From: Dysgonomonas sp. UBA5412
Lineage (GTDB): Bacteria > Bacteroidota > Bacteroidia > Bacteroidales > Dysgonomonadaceae
Length of the DNA stretch: 64,000 nucleotides
Direction of reading: 5' to 3'
Assembly (NCBI GenBank): GCA_002409595.1
Contig: DHNQ01000029.1
Coordinates: 73,192 to 137,191, forward strand
Shown here: piece by piece, positions 36,720-46,110 of the stretch
How the letters are laid out: each line of letters begins with the position of its first letter
Numbering within the stretch: the stretch's first letter is position 1
Notes under the pieces: generated by a model
What the model was told of the DNA's origin: nothing
Databases searched by the model: none
The model's input: the letters and a program-made list of their open reading frames with translations, nothing else
Program-made: the position numbers and the translations under genes

Positions 36720-36827
36720 ATTTTAACTAAAAGGTGACAAACTTGTACACTTTTTGCCTGATTTTTCATTTTCGCATTATGCTTTATTCAAAAATCTAAA
36801 GAACGAGGTTTTCTTCTTATAGATAAA
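36720..36827 (+). repeat. Dispersed intergenic repeat, copy 2
   Basis: Counterpart of the element at 8101-8206, same orientation on the plus strand. Its ends match (33/35 and 18/20) while the 53-base middle differs. It sits between the mgsA promoter and the terminator of the following minus-strand gene. Confidence 0.75.
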
Positions 36828-36830
36828 AAC

Positions 36831-36863
36831 AAAGGAGATATATCTTGATGATACATCTCCTTT
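36831..36863 (-). terminator. Terminator of the NlpC/P60 gene
   Basis: Arms AAAGGAGAT (36831-36839) and ATCTCCTTT (36855-36863). On the minus strand the hairpin follows the gene stop and ends in a T-rich tract. Confidence 0.8.
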
Positions 36864-36888
36864 TTATATTTTTCTTCCGTTTTTTTGT

Positions 36889-37638
36889 CTACCAAGTACG
36901 ACCACCCTTGCGCCAAGTACGGCTATAATAACCCTCTGATAAGGAACTCACGATAACACCATGTTTGATAGAGGCATGAACAAACTTTCCGTCACCCAAA
37001 TATACTCCAACATGATTGACATATCTTTTTCCTAATGTAGCGAAGAAAACCAAATCGCCGGGCATAAGATTTTCTTTATCTACGACCTCTTTCACATTCT
37101 TTGCTATGGCTGTACTTACCCTGTCTAGTTTTACTCCAAAAACATTTTTATAAAGTATGTTCGTAAATCCTGAACAATCAACAGCAGCACGACTCATACC
37201 TCCTCTTCTGTATCGAGTACCTAACCAATCGGCAGCTTCGCGATAAAGATCGAGAAAAGAAGGATTAACGCCTACTCCCAATATTGATGAAAGTTCTTGT
37301 ATTTCTTTTTGTTCTATAAGTTTCTTTTGGAGGGCATCTAATGATCGGGTGAAGTCTGCATCAGCAACAAGATTGTCTGTCTGAGCTAATAGAGAGGATT
37401 GTTCTTCTAAAGTCTGTTTTACTTTTGGTAATGTAACTATATTACCATCTGTTGTTTCTATATTTATATTTTTAGAAGATTGTTCGACTTTCACCTTCTT
37501 AGTTGTGGCAGCACTTACTTTAGATTCCTTTTTTACAGGTTTCCTATGTTTTGACGAAGCAATAGCCGCAGGCATGAAGCCAATAGAGAAGGCTAGTAAT
37601 AAGGCAGATAACCTCAATATTTTCTTTTGTTCAGACAT
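36889..37638 (-). CDS. NlpC/P60 cell-wall endopeptidase
   Basis: A 249-residue secreted protein with a signal peptide (cleaved near IASS), a Lys/Ser/Thr-rich linker and a helical region to about 130. The C-terminal NlpC/P60 domain has the catalytic Cys in VDCSGFTNILY, His in VNHVGVYLGD and a third polar residue in VHASIKHG. It most likely cleaves gamma-D-Glu-diaminopimelate bonds in peptidoglycan stems. A second, lipid-anchored paralogue lies 150 bases upstream. Confidence 0.92.
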   Translation of the reverse strand: MSEQKKILRLSALLLAFSIGFMPAAIASSKHRKPVKKESKVSAATTKKVKVEQSSKNINIETTDGNIVTLPKVKQTLEEQSSLLAQTDNLVADADFTRSLDALQKKLIEQKEIQELSSILGVGVNPSFLDLYREAADWLGTRYRRGGMSRAAVDCSGFTNILYKNVFGVKLDRVSTAIAKNVKEVVDKENLMPGDLVFFATLGKRYVNHVGVYLGDGKFVHASIKHGVIVSSLSEGYYSRTWRKGGRTW

Positions 37639-37788
37639 CTGTTATTTTTTAAACCGGATAAAAATAAAGAATTCGATTTAATAAAAGACAAAGCATCTGC
37701 GTTTTTTATAATATTTTAAGAAGAATATTTATTTATTCAATCTATTGTATTACTATAAGATACGTGATTCATTGAAACTGAAAAGAGG

Positions 37789-38334
37789 TTAAATACGCCC
37801 ACCTTTTCGCCATGTAGAACGGTAGTAATCTTCGCCCAAATGGCTAACAATAACACCTTGCGAGGTAGAGGCATGAATAAAAAAGCCGTCTTTGAGGTAG
37901 ATACCGACATGACTTATATTTTTACGATTTTTGGTTGTTGCAAAAAAAACAAAATCGCCAGTTCGTAAATTCCGTTTTGAAACATGTTTCATTTTCATTC
38001 TGGATAGATCAGAGGTTGACCTTGGAATTTTCTTATTATATACTTTCTGATATATCAAATAGGTAAAACCGGAACAGTCGAGTCCTCGCCGCGATAGTCC
38101 GGCATAACGATAAGGAACTCCTAACCATTGCGAAACTTCAGCATATAGGGGCATATGATAATCATCTTCCTTATTCATATTACTCAATTCGATACCCAGC
38201 TTACCCGACAACTCGGCAACTTCTTTAGGGTCGTAAAGCAACCCGCTCCCGCCCCCCTTGTGTGTACCGCATGAGGTCGCGAATAAAACGAAGAATACAC
38301 AATACAAAAAATATTTTATCTGTCTTTCAGGCAT
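37789..38334 (-). CDS. NlpC/P60 lipoprotein endopeptidase
   Basis: A 181-residue protein starting at ATG 38334 with a lipoprotein signal (core YCVFFVLFATSC, lipobox FATSC). The NlpC/P60 domain carries LDCSGFTYLIY, ISHVGIYLKD and IHASTSQG, nearly the same triad as the neighbour at 36889, and shares its closing RSTWRKGGR. The frame is open 28 codons upstream, but a TATCTTTA box at 38356-38363 and the position of the signal peptide support the shorter form. A tandem duplication with one soluble and one outer-membrane-anchored enzyme is likely. Confidence 0.9.
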   Translation of the reverse strand: MPERQIKYFLYCVFFVLFATSCGTHKGGGSGLLYDPKEVAELSGKLGIELSNMNKEDDYHMPLYAEVSQWLGVPYRYAGLSRRGLDCSGFTYLIYQKVYNKKIPRSTSDLSRMKMKHVSKRNLRTGDFVFFATTKNRKNISHVGIYLKDGFFIHASTSQGVIVSHLGEDYYRSTWRKGGRI

Positions 38335-38355
38335 AGGCAATATCTGTTCGGAATG

Positions 38356-38363
38356 TAAAGATA
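38356..38363 (-). promoter_or_regulatory. -7-like box for the NlpC/P60 lipoprotein gene
   Basis: Minus-strand TATCTTTA, one mismatch from TAnnTTTG, 21 bases before ATG 38334; it argues against the longer reading frame. Confidence 0.45.
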
Positions 38364-38433
38364 ATGAATCTATAAAAGAAAAGCGACTCCTGCTAACAGG
38401 AATCGCTTTTGTAGACAAGAATATTATAAATTA

Positions 38434-39858
38434 TTATAGCTTTAAGAAATCATCTATATGTTGCGCTGTTTTTCGTCCCGAAGCTATACTTGTTACAACC
38501 AACGACTGTCCACTGACACAGTCGCCCGCCCCAAATACTTTAGCCACATTGGTAGCCCGACTAGAATCGGTTGCTACATTATGACGGATATCATCAGTCT
38601 TGATACCCAATTCTTTCAACAGACCTTCTTGGATAGGATGCACAAAACCGAGTGCAAGGAATACGAGGTCAACTTTGTGAATTTCGGGCTTCCCTATCTC
38701 TTTCATTATATGTTTTCCACTCTCATCTTGCTCCCAAGCCACCTCTACAAGTTCGACAGCAGTCAGCTTTCCATCCTCTCCTATAAATCGTTTTGTGTTT
38801 AATGACCAACGGCGCTCACATCCTTCGAGATGTGATGATGATGTTTTCAAAACAACGGGAAACGGCGTAGGCCACGGATTTTCTATATCTTCCAGCTTTG
38901 CAGGTTTAGGCAATATTTCTATCTGCATTACACTGGCTGCACCTTGTCGGTTAGCTGTACCAATACAGTCTGAACCGGTATCTCCACCACCAATCACTAA
39001 CACACGTTTGCCTTTTGCATCAATTTTTTGATCTGCGGGAACATCTTCGTTGGCTATCAATTTGTTTTGTGCTGTAAGAAATTCCATCGCATAATGAACT
39101 CCTTTTAGCTCACGACCTTCAATAGGTAAATTTCGGGGCACTTGTGATCCGATGGCAACACAAACGGCATCATATTCTTTAAGAATATCTTTTCCTTTTA
39201 TGTCTTTACCGATTTCGGTATTAACAACGAATTTCACACCCTCAGCCTTCATCAAATCTAAACGGCGGTCGATGATATTCTTATTCAATTTAAAATCAGG
39301 AATACCGAAACGAAGTAAGCCTCCGATATGTGAGTTCTTTTCATATACAGTCACATCATGTCCTTTTCTATTCAATTGATTGGCTACGGCTAAACCTGAC
39401 GGTCCGGAACCAATTACAGCAACCTTTTTTCCGGTTCTGTGTTGCGGTATTTGTGGCTGGATGAATCCTTCGTTAAAGGCATGTTCCAACGCCGAAGCTT
39501 CATTTTCGCGAATGGTTACAGGAGCTCGATGGATAGATAGTACACACGATTTTTCGCAAGGAGCAGGACAGATACGCCCCGTAAATTCAGGAAAGTCGTT
39601 TGTTTGCATCAATACTTCTGCTGCAAGCTTCCAATTTCCTTTATAAATATACTCCTGCCATTCGGGCATCTTATTGCCAAGAGGACACCCCCAGTGGCAA
39701 AACGGAATGCCGCAATCCATACAACGTGAAGCTTGTTCGCGTCTATCTTCTGTATTTAGAGTTTGTTCTACTTCACCAAAATCGAGAATGCGTTCCTGCA
39801 CCGGACGATATCCTGCCTCTTTTCTCTTTACTGTTAAAAATGCTTTTGGATTTCCCAT
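38434..39858 (-). CDS. gltD: Glutamate synthase small subunit
   Basis: A 474-residue FAD/NADPH-binding Fe-S protein. N-terminal cysteines CMDCGIPFCHWGCPLGN and CPAPCEKSC hold two 4Fe-4S clusters. VIGSGPSGLAVANQLNRKGH is the FAD fold and VIGGGDTGSDCIG the NADPH fold; GAGDCVSGQSLVVTS closes the FAD site. It passes electrons from NADPH to GltB. It lies 70 bases downstream of gltB in the same direction. Confidence 0.96.
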   Translation of the reverse strand: MGNPKAFLTVKRKEAGYRPVQERILDFGEVEQTLNTEDRREQASRCMDCGIPFCHWGCPLGNKMPEWQEYIYKGNWKLAAEVLMQTNDFPEFTGRICPAPCEKSCVLSIHRAPVTIRENEASALEHAFNEGFIQPQIPQHRTGKKVAVIGSGPSGLAVANQLNRKGHDVTVYEKNSHIGGLLRFGIPDFKLNKNIIDRRLDLMKAEGVKFVVNTEIGKDIKGKDILKEYDAVCVAIGSQVPRNLPIEGRELKGVHYAMEFLTAQNKLIANEDVPADQKIDAKGKRVLVIGGGDTGSDCIGTANRQGAASVMQIEILPKPAKLEDIENPWPTPFPVVLKTSSSHLEGCERRWSLNTKRFIGEDGKLTAVELVEVAWEQDESGKHIMKEIGKPEIHKVDLVFLALGFVHPIQEGLLKELGIKTDDIRHNVATDSSRATNVAKVFGAGDCVSGQSLVVTSIASGRKTAQHIDDFLKL

Positions 39859-39928
39859 TTTGTTTAATTTGAAAATTCGGGAATCAGCAAATCAGTCAAT
39901 ACATTTCACCAATCTGCTAATTTGCTAA

Positions 39929-42900
39929 TTAATAATCGAATTCTACTTGTGCTATTTTCTTTTTAATAGCTTCCAGCTTTTCGTCCTGCAAAACTTTCTT
40001 GTATTCGATAGGCGTAACCTTCATAAACTTCTCTACTTCGGTATTCCAGTTATCAAGAATATATTTAGCCAAAGGACTAGCTGTATAATTATAATGATTG
40101 GTTATCAATTGACGAAGCTCTTTACTGTCGTAAGTATCTTCTATCAAAGATATTTCTACCATCTGCATATTACAATAGTAATCAAAATCGCCATCTACAC
40201 TATACACATAAGCAACTCCGCCACTCATACCGGCAGCAAAATTACGTCCTGTCTTGCCCAACACCACTGTCCGACCTCCGGTCATATATTCGCAGCAGTG
40301 ATCGCCGGCTCCTTCCACAACAGCAGTAGCACCGCTATTACGCACACAGAATCGTTCTCCTACCCTACCATTAATATATATCTCGCCCGATGTAGCACCA
40401 TATAGCAAGGTATTGCCCGCGATAATATTTTCTTCCGGCTTGAAGGTCGAAACTGCCGGAGGTACAATTATGATCTTACCTCCTGACAAACCTTTTCCTA
40501 CATAATCATTGGCATCGCCCTCGAGCCTGAAAGTTACTCCATGACTCAAAAATGCTCCAAAGCTTTGTCCGGCTGCTCCTTGAAATGTACAGCGAATGGT
40601 ATCGGCAGGAAGCCCTTCGTTGCCATATTTCTTAGCAATCTGCCCCGACAACATAGCTCCCACTGTACGATCGGTATTTTTTATTGTACGGGATATTTCG
40701 ATAGGCATAGCCTTGTCGATCGCCAAACGCGATGTAGTGATCAGTTTCAGATCCAATACGTCATCAAGCTTGTGATCTTGATTCTTTATATGACGTATTG
40801 CATTTTCTTTTGCCTCCACAGGGAAATAGATCAGGCGGGATAGGTCCATCTTACGAACCTTTTCGTTCTGCTCACTTTTCATATATTTCAATAAATCGGC
40901 ACGCCCTACAACTTCATCCAACGATCTGAATCCGAGTGAAGCCAAATGTTCGCGAACCTCTTCGGCTAAGAAGCTGAAATAGTTGATCAGATATTCGCTG
41001 CGTCCGATAAATTTCTTTCTCAATTCTTCATTTTGGGTAGCAACTCCTACGGGGCATGTATTCAGGTGGCATTTGCGCATCATTATACATCCCAATACAA
41101 TCAATGCGCTTGTAGCAAAACCAAATTCCTCTGCCCCCATCATTGCTGCCACAATGATATCGTGTCCGGTCTTTAGCTGTCCATCTGTTTGCAGATACAC
41201 TTGTCCACGAAGATTGTTCAGCACCAGAGTTTGTTGCACTTCTGCCAAACCAATTTCGAGAGGAAGTCCGGCATGTTTTATCGAACTAGCAGGACTAGCT
41301 CCTGTACCGCCTTCGCAACCACTGATCACAATACGATCGGCTTTAGCTTTAGCCACACCGGCGGCAACTGTACCTACTCCGCTTTCTGATACTAGCTTTA
41401 CACTGATCTGAGCTACAGGATTGACGCTTTTAAGATCAAAAATCAACTGAGCCAAATCCTCAATAGAATAAATATCGTGATGGGGAGGCGGAGATATAAG
41501 GGAAATACCCGGAATAGAATGACGAGTCTTAGCTATTATTTTATCCACCTTAAAGCCGGGTAACTGACCTCCTTCTCCCGGTTTTGCTCCTTGAGCTATT
41601 TTGATTTGAAGTTCATCTGCATTTACAAGATATTCGGTAGTAACACCAAAGCGTCCGGATGCAACTTGTTTTATAGCCGAACGGGCATTTGTCGCAAAGC
41701 GTTCGGGCAATTCACCTCCCTCTCCGGTATTGCTTTTTCCGCCTATCGCATTCATTGCAACAGCCATAGCTTCGTGGGCTTCACGACTTATGGAACCGAA
41801 CGACATCGCTCCGGTTACAAATCGCTTTGTGATAGCAGACACGGGTTCTACTTCTGCAATATCTATCGGCTTTTTGGAAGGCTCAAAATCCAAGAAGTCT
41901 CTCAAAAATATTTTTTCAGGTTTCTTATCTATCGAATCTGTATATTCTTTAAACTTCTTATAGCTTCCCAAACGGGTAGACATCTGAAGTTTCATTATTG
42001 TTTCAGGATTCCAAGCATGATACTCACCGTTTCGTCTCCATGCGTATATGCCTTGACTTATTAATGAAGGATCGACAAATTCGTCTTCAAAAGCCTCATA
42101 ATATGCTTCTATAGTATCGCTGGCAATATCATTCAGATCAATACCTTCTATTTTGGATGTTGTACCACTAAAATATTTACTTACTAGTGCTGAACTTAAT
42201 CCTATTGCCTCAAATATCTGGGCTCCAATATAACTCTTAAGAGTTGAGATACCCATTTTTGACATCGTTTTCAACAATCCTTTATTAATTGCTTTCACAT
42301 AGTTCTTCATTGCTGTATGAAAATCGAGATGTATGTCTCCCTTTTTCACCATCTCTTCTATGACTGCCAAAGCCAAATAAGGATTTACGGCATTAGCTCC
42401 ATATCCAAACAGTAAAGCAAAATGCATCACTTCGCGCGGTTCGGCAGATTCTACCACAATATCAATTTGCATGCGTTTACGGCGTTCTATCAAATAGTGA
42501 TGAACGGCTGAAACGGCAAGAAGTGAAGGTATTGCTACATTCTCGGCATCTACTCCTCTATCGCTAAGTATGATATAATTATTGCCATTATCAACGGCCT
42601 TTTCTGCCTTCTTGCAAAGTTCATCAAGCGCCTTCTCTAAACCGCCACCTCCTTGTTTCGGATCGAATAGCATGGGAAGAACTTCACATTTGAATCCCTT
42701 GTATTGAAGATGTATCAACAAATCCAGTTCTCTATTGGAAAGGAAAGGATTTGACAAACCTACCATTTTGGTATGTTCGGGTATCGGCTCTAAAATATTT
42801 TTATGTAATGAGCCTATATATCCGGCTAAAGACATAACTAATTCTTCGCGAATAGGGTCGATAGGCGGGTTAGTAACCTGAGCAAATAGTTGACGGAAAT

Positions 42901-44446
42901 ATGTAAACAATCGTTGTGGCTTATGCGACAATAAGGCGATAGGCGTATCATTTCCCATAGATGCAGTAGGTTCTTTGCCTTCGGCAGCCATTGGGATCAG
43001 AATCTTCTCTATATCTTCTTTATAGTAACCAAAGGTTTTCAGAAGCTTTGTATAATTGTCTACATTATATTTAGGTGTACGTCCGGACGAAACATCGTCT
43101 AATGAAATACGATTTTTAGCCAACCATTCCCGATAAGGATATGCTTTAGCCAGATTTTCTTTCAATTCGGCATCATATTGTATAGTTCCCGTTTCGGTAT
43201 CTACCATCAACATTTTACCGGGACGAAGACGTCCTTTTTCCTTTATCTCAGATGGTTCGAAAGGTAGTACTCCCATTTCGGATGCAACTACCATAATGTC
43301 GTTATGAGTCATCAGATAACGTGCCGGACGCAATCCATTACGGTCTAACAATCCTCCGGCATATCGTCCATCTGAAAACAACAAGGTAGCGGGTCCATCC
43401 CAAGGCTCCATAAACAAACTATGATATTCATAGAAGGCTTTCAGATCATTGGAGATAGGGTTTTTGTCGTTCCACGATTCGGGAACCATCATTGCCATAG
43501 CATGCGGAAGAGATTTACCTGACATAACAAGAAACTCAAGCACATTATCGAAAGATGCACTATCGCTCATATATGGCTGAACAATAGGCCATAAGTCACT
43601 TATATTTCCTAACAAATCGGATTTCAGCACACTTTCGCGGGCTTCCATCCAAAGGCGATTACCCTTGATAGTATTAATCTCTCCATTGTGAGCAACCATA
43701 CGAAAAGGGTGTGCCAAATCCCAAGTAGGGAAGGTATTGGTACTGAAACGTGAGTGAACTAAAGCAATTGCACTGGTAAGATGTGGATTGAGTAAGTCGG
43801 GAAAATAGTGTCTCAACTGCTCGGAAGACAACATTCCTTTATATATAATACGTTTTGTAGAAAGACTTACAATATAGAATGCCCGTTTTGTTTCCAAAGT
43901 AAATGATTTGGAATCAAATATCTCTTTTTCAATTTTTTTACGCAATAAATACAATTTGTGCTCAAGAGCATCCTGAGACAGACCTTCTTCGCCTACGATA
44001 AAAATCTGTTTTATCTGAGGTTCGTTAGACAACGCCATTTCGCCCAGAATATCACTATTGACCGGTACATCACGTACTGTAAGGAGCTTTAAGCCTTCTT
44101 TATCTATATACTGGGTAAGGGTTATCATACATGCTTCGGCTTCTGCATCTCCTTTGGGTAAGAATACAAGTCCTGTACCATAATGCCCTTTTTCGGGAAC
44201 GGGAATGCCTTGCAAAAGGATAAACTCGTGCGGTATTTGTAACATAATACCGGCTCCGTCACCGGTTTTGTTGTCTGCGTTTTCGGCTCCACGATGAGTC
44301 ATATTCTCTAACACGCGAAGTCCATTCTCAACGATAGCATGAGATTTTGCGCCCTTTATATGAAGTACCATACCTACACCACATGCGTCGTGTTCGTAGG
44401 CCGAATCATATAGTCCGTGCTGGGTTGCTGTTTTTAAATCCTGCAT
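39929..44446 (-). CDS. gltB: Glutamate synthase large subunit
   Basis: A 1505-residue enzyme converting glutamine plus 2-oxoglutarate to two glutamates. A 21-residue propeptide precedes the nucleophile in HDACGVGMV (Cys22), which opens the glutamine amidotransferase domain (to about 420). The central domain, the FMN/synthase barrel with GGTGASPASSIKHAG and the 3Fe-4S motif CHLNTCPVGVAT follow, and the C-terminal GXGXG-type beta-helix ends the protein. Length is normal. It is the first gene of gltBD, with a TATATTTG box about 60 bases upstream. Confidence 0.97.
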   Translation of the reverse strand: MQDLKTATQHGLYDSAYEHDACGVGMVLHIKGAKSHAIVENGLRVLENMTHRGAENADNKTGDGAGIMLQIPHEFILLQGIPVPEKGHYGTGLVFLPKGDAEAEACMITLTQYIDKEGLKLLTVRDVPVNSDILGEMALSNEPQIKQIFIVGEEGLSQDALEHKLYLLRKKIEKEIFDSKSFTLETKRAFYIVSLSTKRIIYKGMLSSEQLRHYFPDLLNPHLTSAIALVHSRFSTNTFPTWDLAHPFRMVAHNGEINTIKGNRLWMEARESVLKSDLLGNISDLWPIVQPYMSDSASFDNVLEFLVMSGKSLPHAMAMMVPESWNDKNPISNDLKAFYEYHSLFMEPWDGPATLLFSDGRYAGGLLDRNGLRPARYLMTHNDIMVVASEMGVLPFEPSEIKEKGRLRPGKMLMVDTETGTIQYDAELKENLAKAYPYREWLAKNRISLDDVSSGRTPKYNVDNYTKLLKTFGYYKEDIEKILIPMAAEGKEPTASMGNDTPIALLSHKPQRLFTYFRQLFAQVTNPPIDPIREELVMSLAGYIGSLHKNILEPIPEHTKMVGLSNPFLSNRELDLLIHLQYKGFKCEVLPMLFDPKQGGGGLEKALDELCKKAEKAVDNGNNYIILSDRGVDAENVAIPSLLAVSAVHHYLIERRKRMQIDIVVESAEPREVMHFALLFGYGANAVNPYLALAVIEEMVKKGDIHLDFHTAMKNYVKAINKGLLKTMSKMGISTLKSYIGAQIFEAIGLSSALVSKYFSGTTSKIEGIDLNDIASDTIEAYYEAFEDEFVDPSLISQGIYAWRRNGEYHAWNPETIMKLQMSTRLGSYKKFKEYTDSIDKKPEKIFLRDFLDFEPSKKPIDIAEVEPVSAITKRFVTGAMSFGSISREAHEAMAVAMNAIGGKSNTGEGGELPERFATNARSAIKQVASGRFGVTTEYLVNADELQIKIAQGAKPGEGGQLPGFKVDKIIAKTRHSIPGISLISPPPHHDIYSIEDLAQLIFDLKSVNPVAQISVKLVSESGVGTVAAGVAKAKADRIVISGCEGGTGASPASSIKHAGLPLEIGLAEVQQTLVLNNLRGQVYLQTDGQLKTGHDIIVAAMMGAEEFGFATSALIVLGCIMMRKCHLNTCPVGVATQNEELRKKFIGRSEYLINYFSFLAEEVREHLASLGFRSLDEVVGRADLLKYMKSEQNEKVRKMDLSRLIYFPVEAKENAIRHIKNQDHKLDDVLDLKLITTSRLAIDKAMPIEISRTIKNTDRTVGAMLSGQIAKKYGNEGLPADTIRCTFQGAAGQSFGAFLSHGVTFRLEGDANDYVGKGLSGGKIIIVPPAVSTFKPEENIIAGNTLLYGATSGEIYINGRVGERFCVRNSGATAVVEGAGDHCCEYMTGGRTVVLGKTGRNFAAGMSGGVAYVYSVDGDFDYYCNMQMVEISLIEDTYDSKELRQLITNHYNYTASPLAKYILDNWNTEVEKFMKVTPIEYKKVLQDEKLEAIKKKIAQVEFDY

Positions 44447-44505
44447 AGTTATTAGTTGATATAAAAATTGAAAGATAATAGAGGCTTATCCAAAAAGCCA
44501 GTTGA

Positions 44506-44513
44506 CAAATATA
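44506..44513 (-). promoter_or_regulatory. -7 promoter box for gltBD
   Basis: Minus-strand TATATTTG matches TAnnTTTG; a TTTG (minus strand, 44529-44532) lies 15 bases further upstream, nearer than the usual -33 spacing. Confidence 0.5.
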
Positions 44514-44660
44514 CGAATTTACAGCAAACAAAATATCCTTTTGATAAAAAAAATAGATTTAAAAGTAAAAAAAATACTTTTAGTCATTTTTACTTAACAA
44601 AAGAACACAAATAGTTAAATGTAATTATCATGCGGATAATCGGGAAATAAGTCATTAATC

Positions 44661-44696
44661 AAAAAGCCCCCGAATATATTATCCGAGGGCTTTTTT
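44661..44696 (-). terminator. Terminator of the 2-oxoacid oxidoreductase operon
   Basis: On the minus strand GCCCTCGG pairs with CGGGGGC around an AT loop and ends in a T-run, 21 bases after the last gene of the operon. Confidence 0.85.
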
Positions 44697-44716
44697 CATG
44701 TATTTTAGTAACCGAT

Positions 44717-45277
44717 TTATTCTAAAACCGATTTTTGAACTTCTTGTATAATCTCCATCCCTTTGAGAATGGCTTGCTCATTCATCGGAAGAAGTTTATG
44801 ATGGCGTTCGGGAAGAGATTTTTTCAATCCCAACATTACATTATCCAGTTTAACCATTGGGGATACTTTCAACAAGCCTCCTAATACAATCATGTTGAAT
44901 GCTTTGTTATTCTGCATCAATGCTGCTGTATCTAATGCCTCTATCTTGTAGATGCTAATATCCTTTCTTTGAGGCGGATGCTGAAATCCATTAGGATCAT
45001 AGATAAGTATTCCTCCGGGTTTTACATGTGGCTCGAATTTTTCGAGCGACGGTTGATTCAATACTATTGCTATATCGTATTCGTTTACAATAGGTGAACT
45101 GATTGGGCTATCGCTCAATATTACGGTTACATTTGCAGTACCTCCTCTTTGTTCAGGACCATAGGAAGGAAACCAAGATACTTCTTTATTTTCCATCAAG
45201 CCCGAATAGGCTAATATTTTACCCATAGATAAAACTCCTTGTCCTCCAAAGCCGGCTATTACTATTTCTTGTGTCAT
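44717..45277 (-). CDS. korC: 2-oxoacid:ferredoxin oxidoreductase, gamma subunit
   Basis: A 186-residue subunit starting MTQEIVIAGFGGQGVLSMGK, the gamma-domain glycine motif, with SWFPSYGPEQRGGTA further on. The frame is open 34 codons upstream into the beta-subunit gene, but ATG 45277 has a good ribosome site (AAAGGAGA) and the family's normal start. It is the last of four genes (delta, alpha, beta, gamma) that form a ferredoxin-linked oxidoreductase. 2-oxoglutarate is the likely substrate beside gltBD; branched-chain 2-oxoacids (Vor type) are the alternative. Confidence 0.88.
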   Translation of the reverse strand: MTQEIVIAGFGGQGVLSMGKILAYSGLMENKEVSWFPSYGPEQRGGTANVTVILSDSPISSPIVNEYDIAIVLNQPSLEKFEPHVKPGGILIYDPNGFQHPPQRKDISIYKIEALDTAALMQNNKAFNMIVLGGLLKVSPMVKLDNVMLGLKKSLPERHHKLLPMNEQAILKGMEIIQEVQKSVLE

Positions 45278-45291
45278 GCGTTTCTCTCCTT

Positions 45292-46068
45292 TTAGATATT
45301 TTTCAAATCGCCCATCGGATAGACCGGAAACATATGTTCTACCATCCAGTCGTTTGCCGCAGCCGGAGTCATTTTCCAACCGGCATTACATGTAGAAACA
45401 ATTTCAACAATGGAAGTTCCTTTATTTTCCATAGAGTTTTCGAAAGCTTTTCTAATCATGCGTTTTGCTTTCTTTACGGAGGCGGCTGTATGTACACTTT
45501 GACGTGTAGCCAGACAAACACCTTCGAGCTGAGCCAACAGATCCAGAATCTTTAATGGATAGCCATTTTCATGCACATCGCGCCCATTAGGCGTTGTAGA
45601 TGTTTTCATATGATTGAGGGTAGTCGGAGCCATTTGTCCTCCGGTCATACCATATATACCATTATTTATAAAGATAACAGCTATATTTTCGCCTCTATTA
45701 GCGGCATGAATGGTTTCGGCTGTGCCAATGGCTGCCAAGTCTCCGTCGCCCTGATATGTAAAAACCATTTTCTCCGGATTCAGTCGTTTTACTGCGGTGG
45801 CTACTGCCGGTGCGCGTCCGTGTGCCGCTTCTTGCCAATCGACATCAAGGTAATTGTATGCAAATACAGCGCATCCAACGGGAGCTATGGCAATTGTTTT
45901 ATCGGTTATACCCATCTCATCAACTACTTCTCCGATTATCTTATGGACAACTCCATGAGAACAGCCCGGACAATAGTGCATATCTGTTTCATTCATCAAT
46001 ACCGGCTTGGCATATACCAAATTGGCAGGATCTATTATGTTTGCAGGGTCTATAATATTTGTACTCAT
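45292..46068 (-). CDS. korB: 2-oxoacid:ferredoxin oxidoreductase, beta subunit (TPP-binding)
   Basis: A 258-residue subunit that binds thiamine pyrophosphate. YCPGCSHGVVHKI supplies cluster or cofactor contacts, and TYQGDGDLAAIGTAE with FINNGIYGMTGGQ is the TPP-Mg motif (GDGD followed by NN). The N-terminus contains a direct duplication, NIIDPA twice, before NLVYAKP, where homologues have one such unit; the effect is probably nil. The reaction is reversible oxidative decarboxylation of a 2-oxoacid to its acyl-CoA with reduction of ferredoxin. Confidence 0.92.
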   Translation of the reverse strand: MSTNIIDPANIIDPANLVYAKPVLMNETDMHYCPGCSHGVVHKIIGEVVDEMGITDKTIAIAPVGCAVFAYNYLDVDWQEAAHGRAPAVATAVKRLNPEKMVFTYQGDGDLAAIGTAETIHAANRGENIAVIFINNGIYGMTGGQMAPTTLNHMKTSTTPNGRDVHENGYPLKILDLLAQLEGVCLATRQSVHTAASVKKAKRMIRKAFENSMENKGTSIVEIVSTCNAGWKMTPAAANDWMVEHMFPVYPMGDLKNI

Positions 46069-46110
46069 AACTTTTGAACTTTGAATTTCACTTAGTCAAC
46101 TGCTTATTCC

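Larger units (their letters stand above)
36521..36888. other. Intergenic region with promoter, repeat and terminator
   Basis: From left to right on the plus strand: the mgsA leader, the leftward mgsA -7 box (36620-36627), about 90 bases without features, repeat copy 2 (36720-36827), and the terminator of the NlpC/P60 gene (36831-36863). No small gene was seen. Confidence 0.5.

Noticed and set aside
39859..39928. Near-repeats in the gltB-gltD gap (AATTTGCTAATT-like) as a regulatory array
   Set aside because: Imperfect and short; likely low-complexity drift between cotranscribed genes.
39947..40405. Open frame of 152 codons opposite gltB
   Set aside because: Antisense to a conserved gene with intact C-terminal domain; composition is a shadow of that gene.
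44561..44581. AAAAGTA/TACTTTT hairpin upstream of gltB
   Set aside because: Pure A/T stem with an A-only loop in AT-rich DNA; expected by chance.
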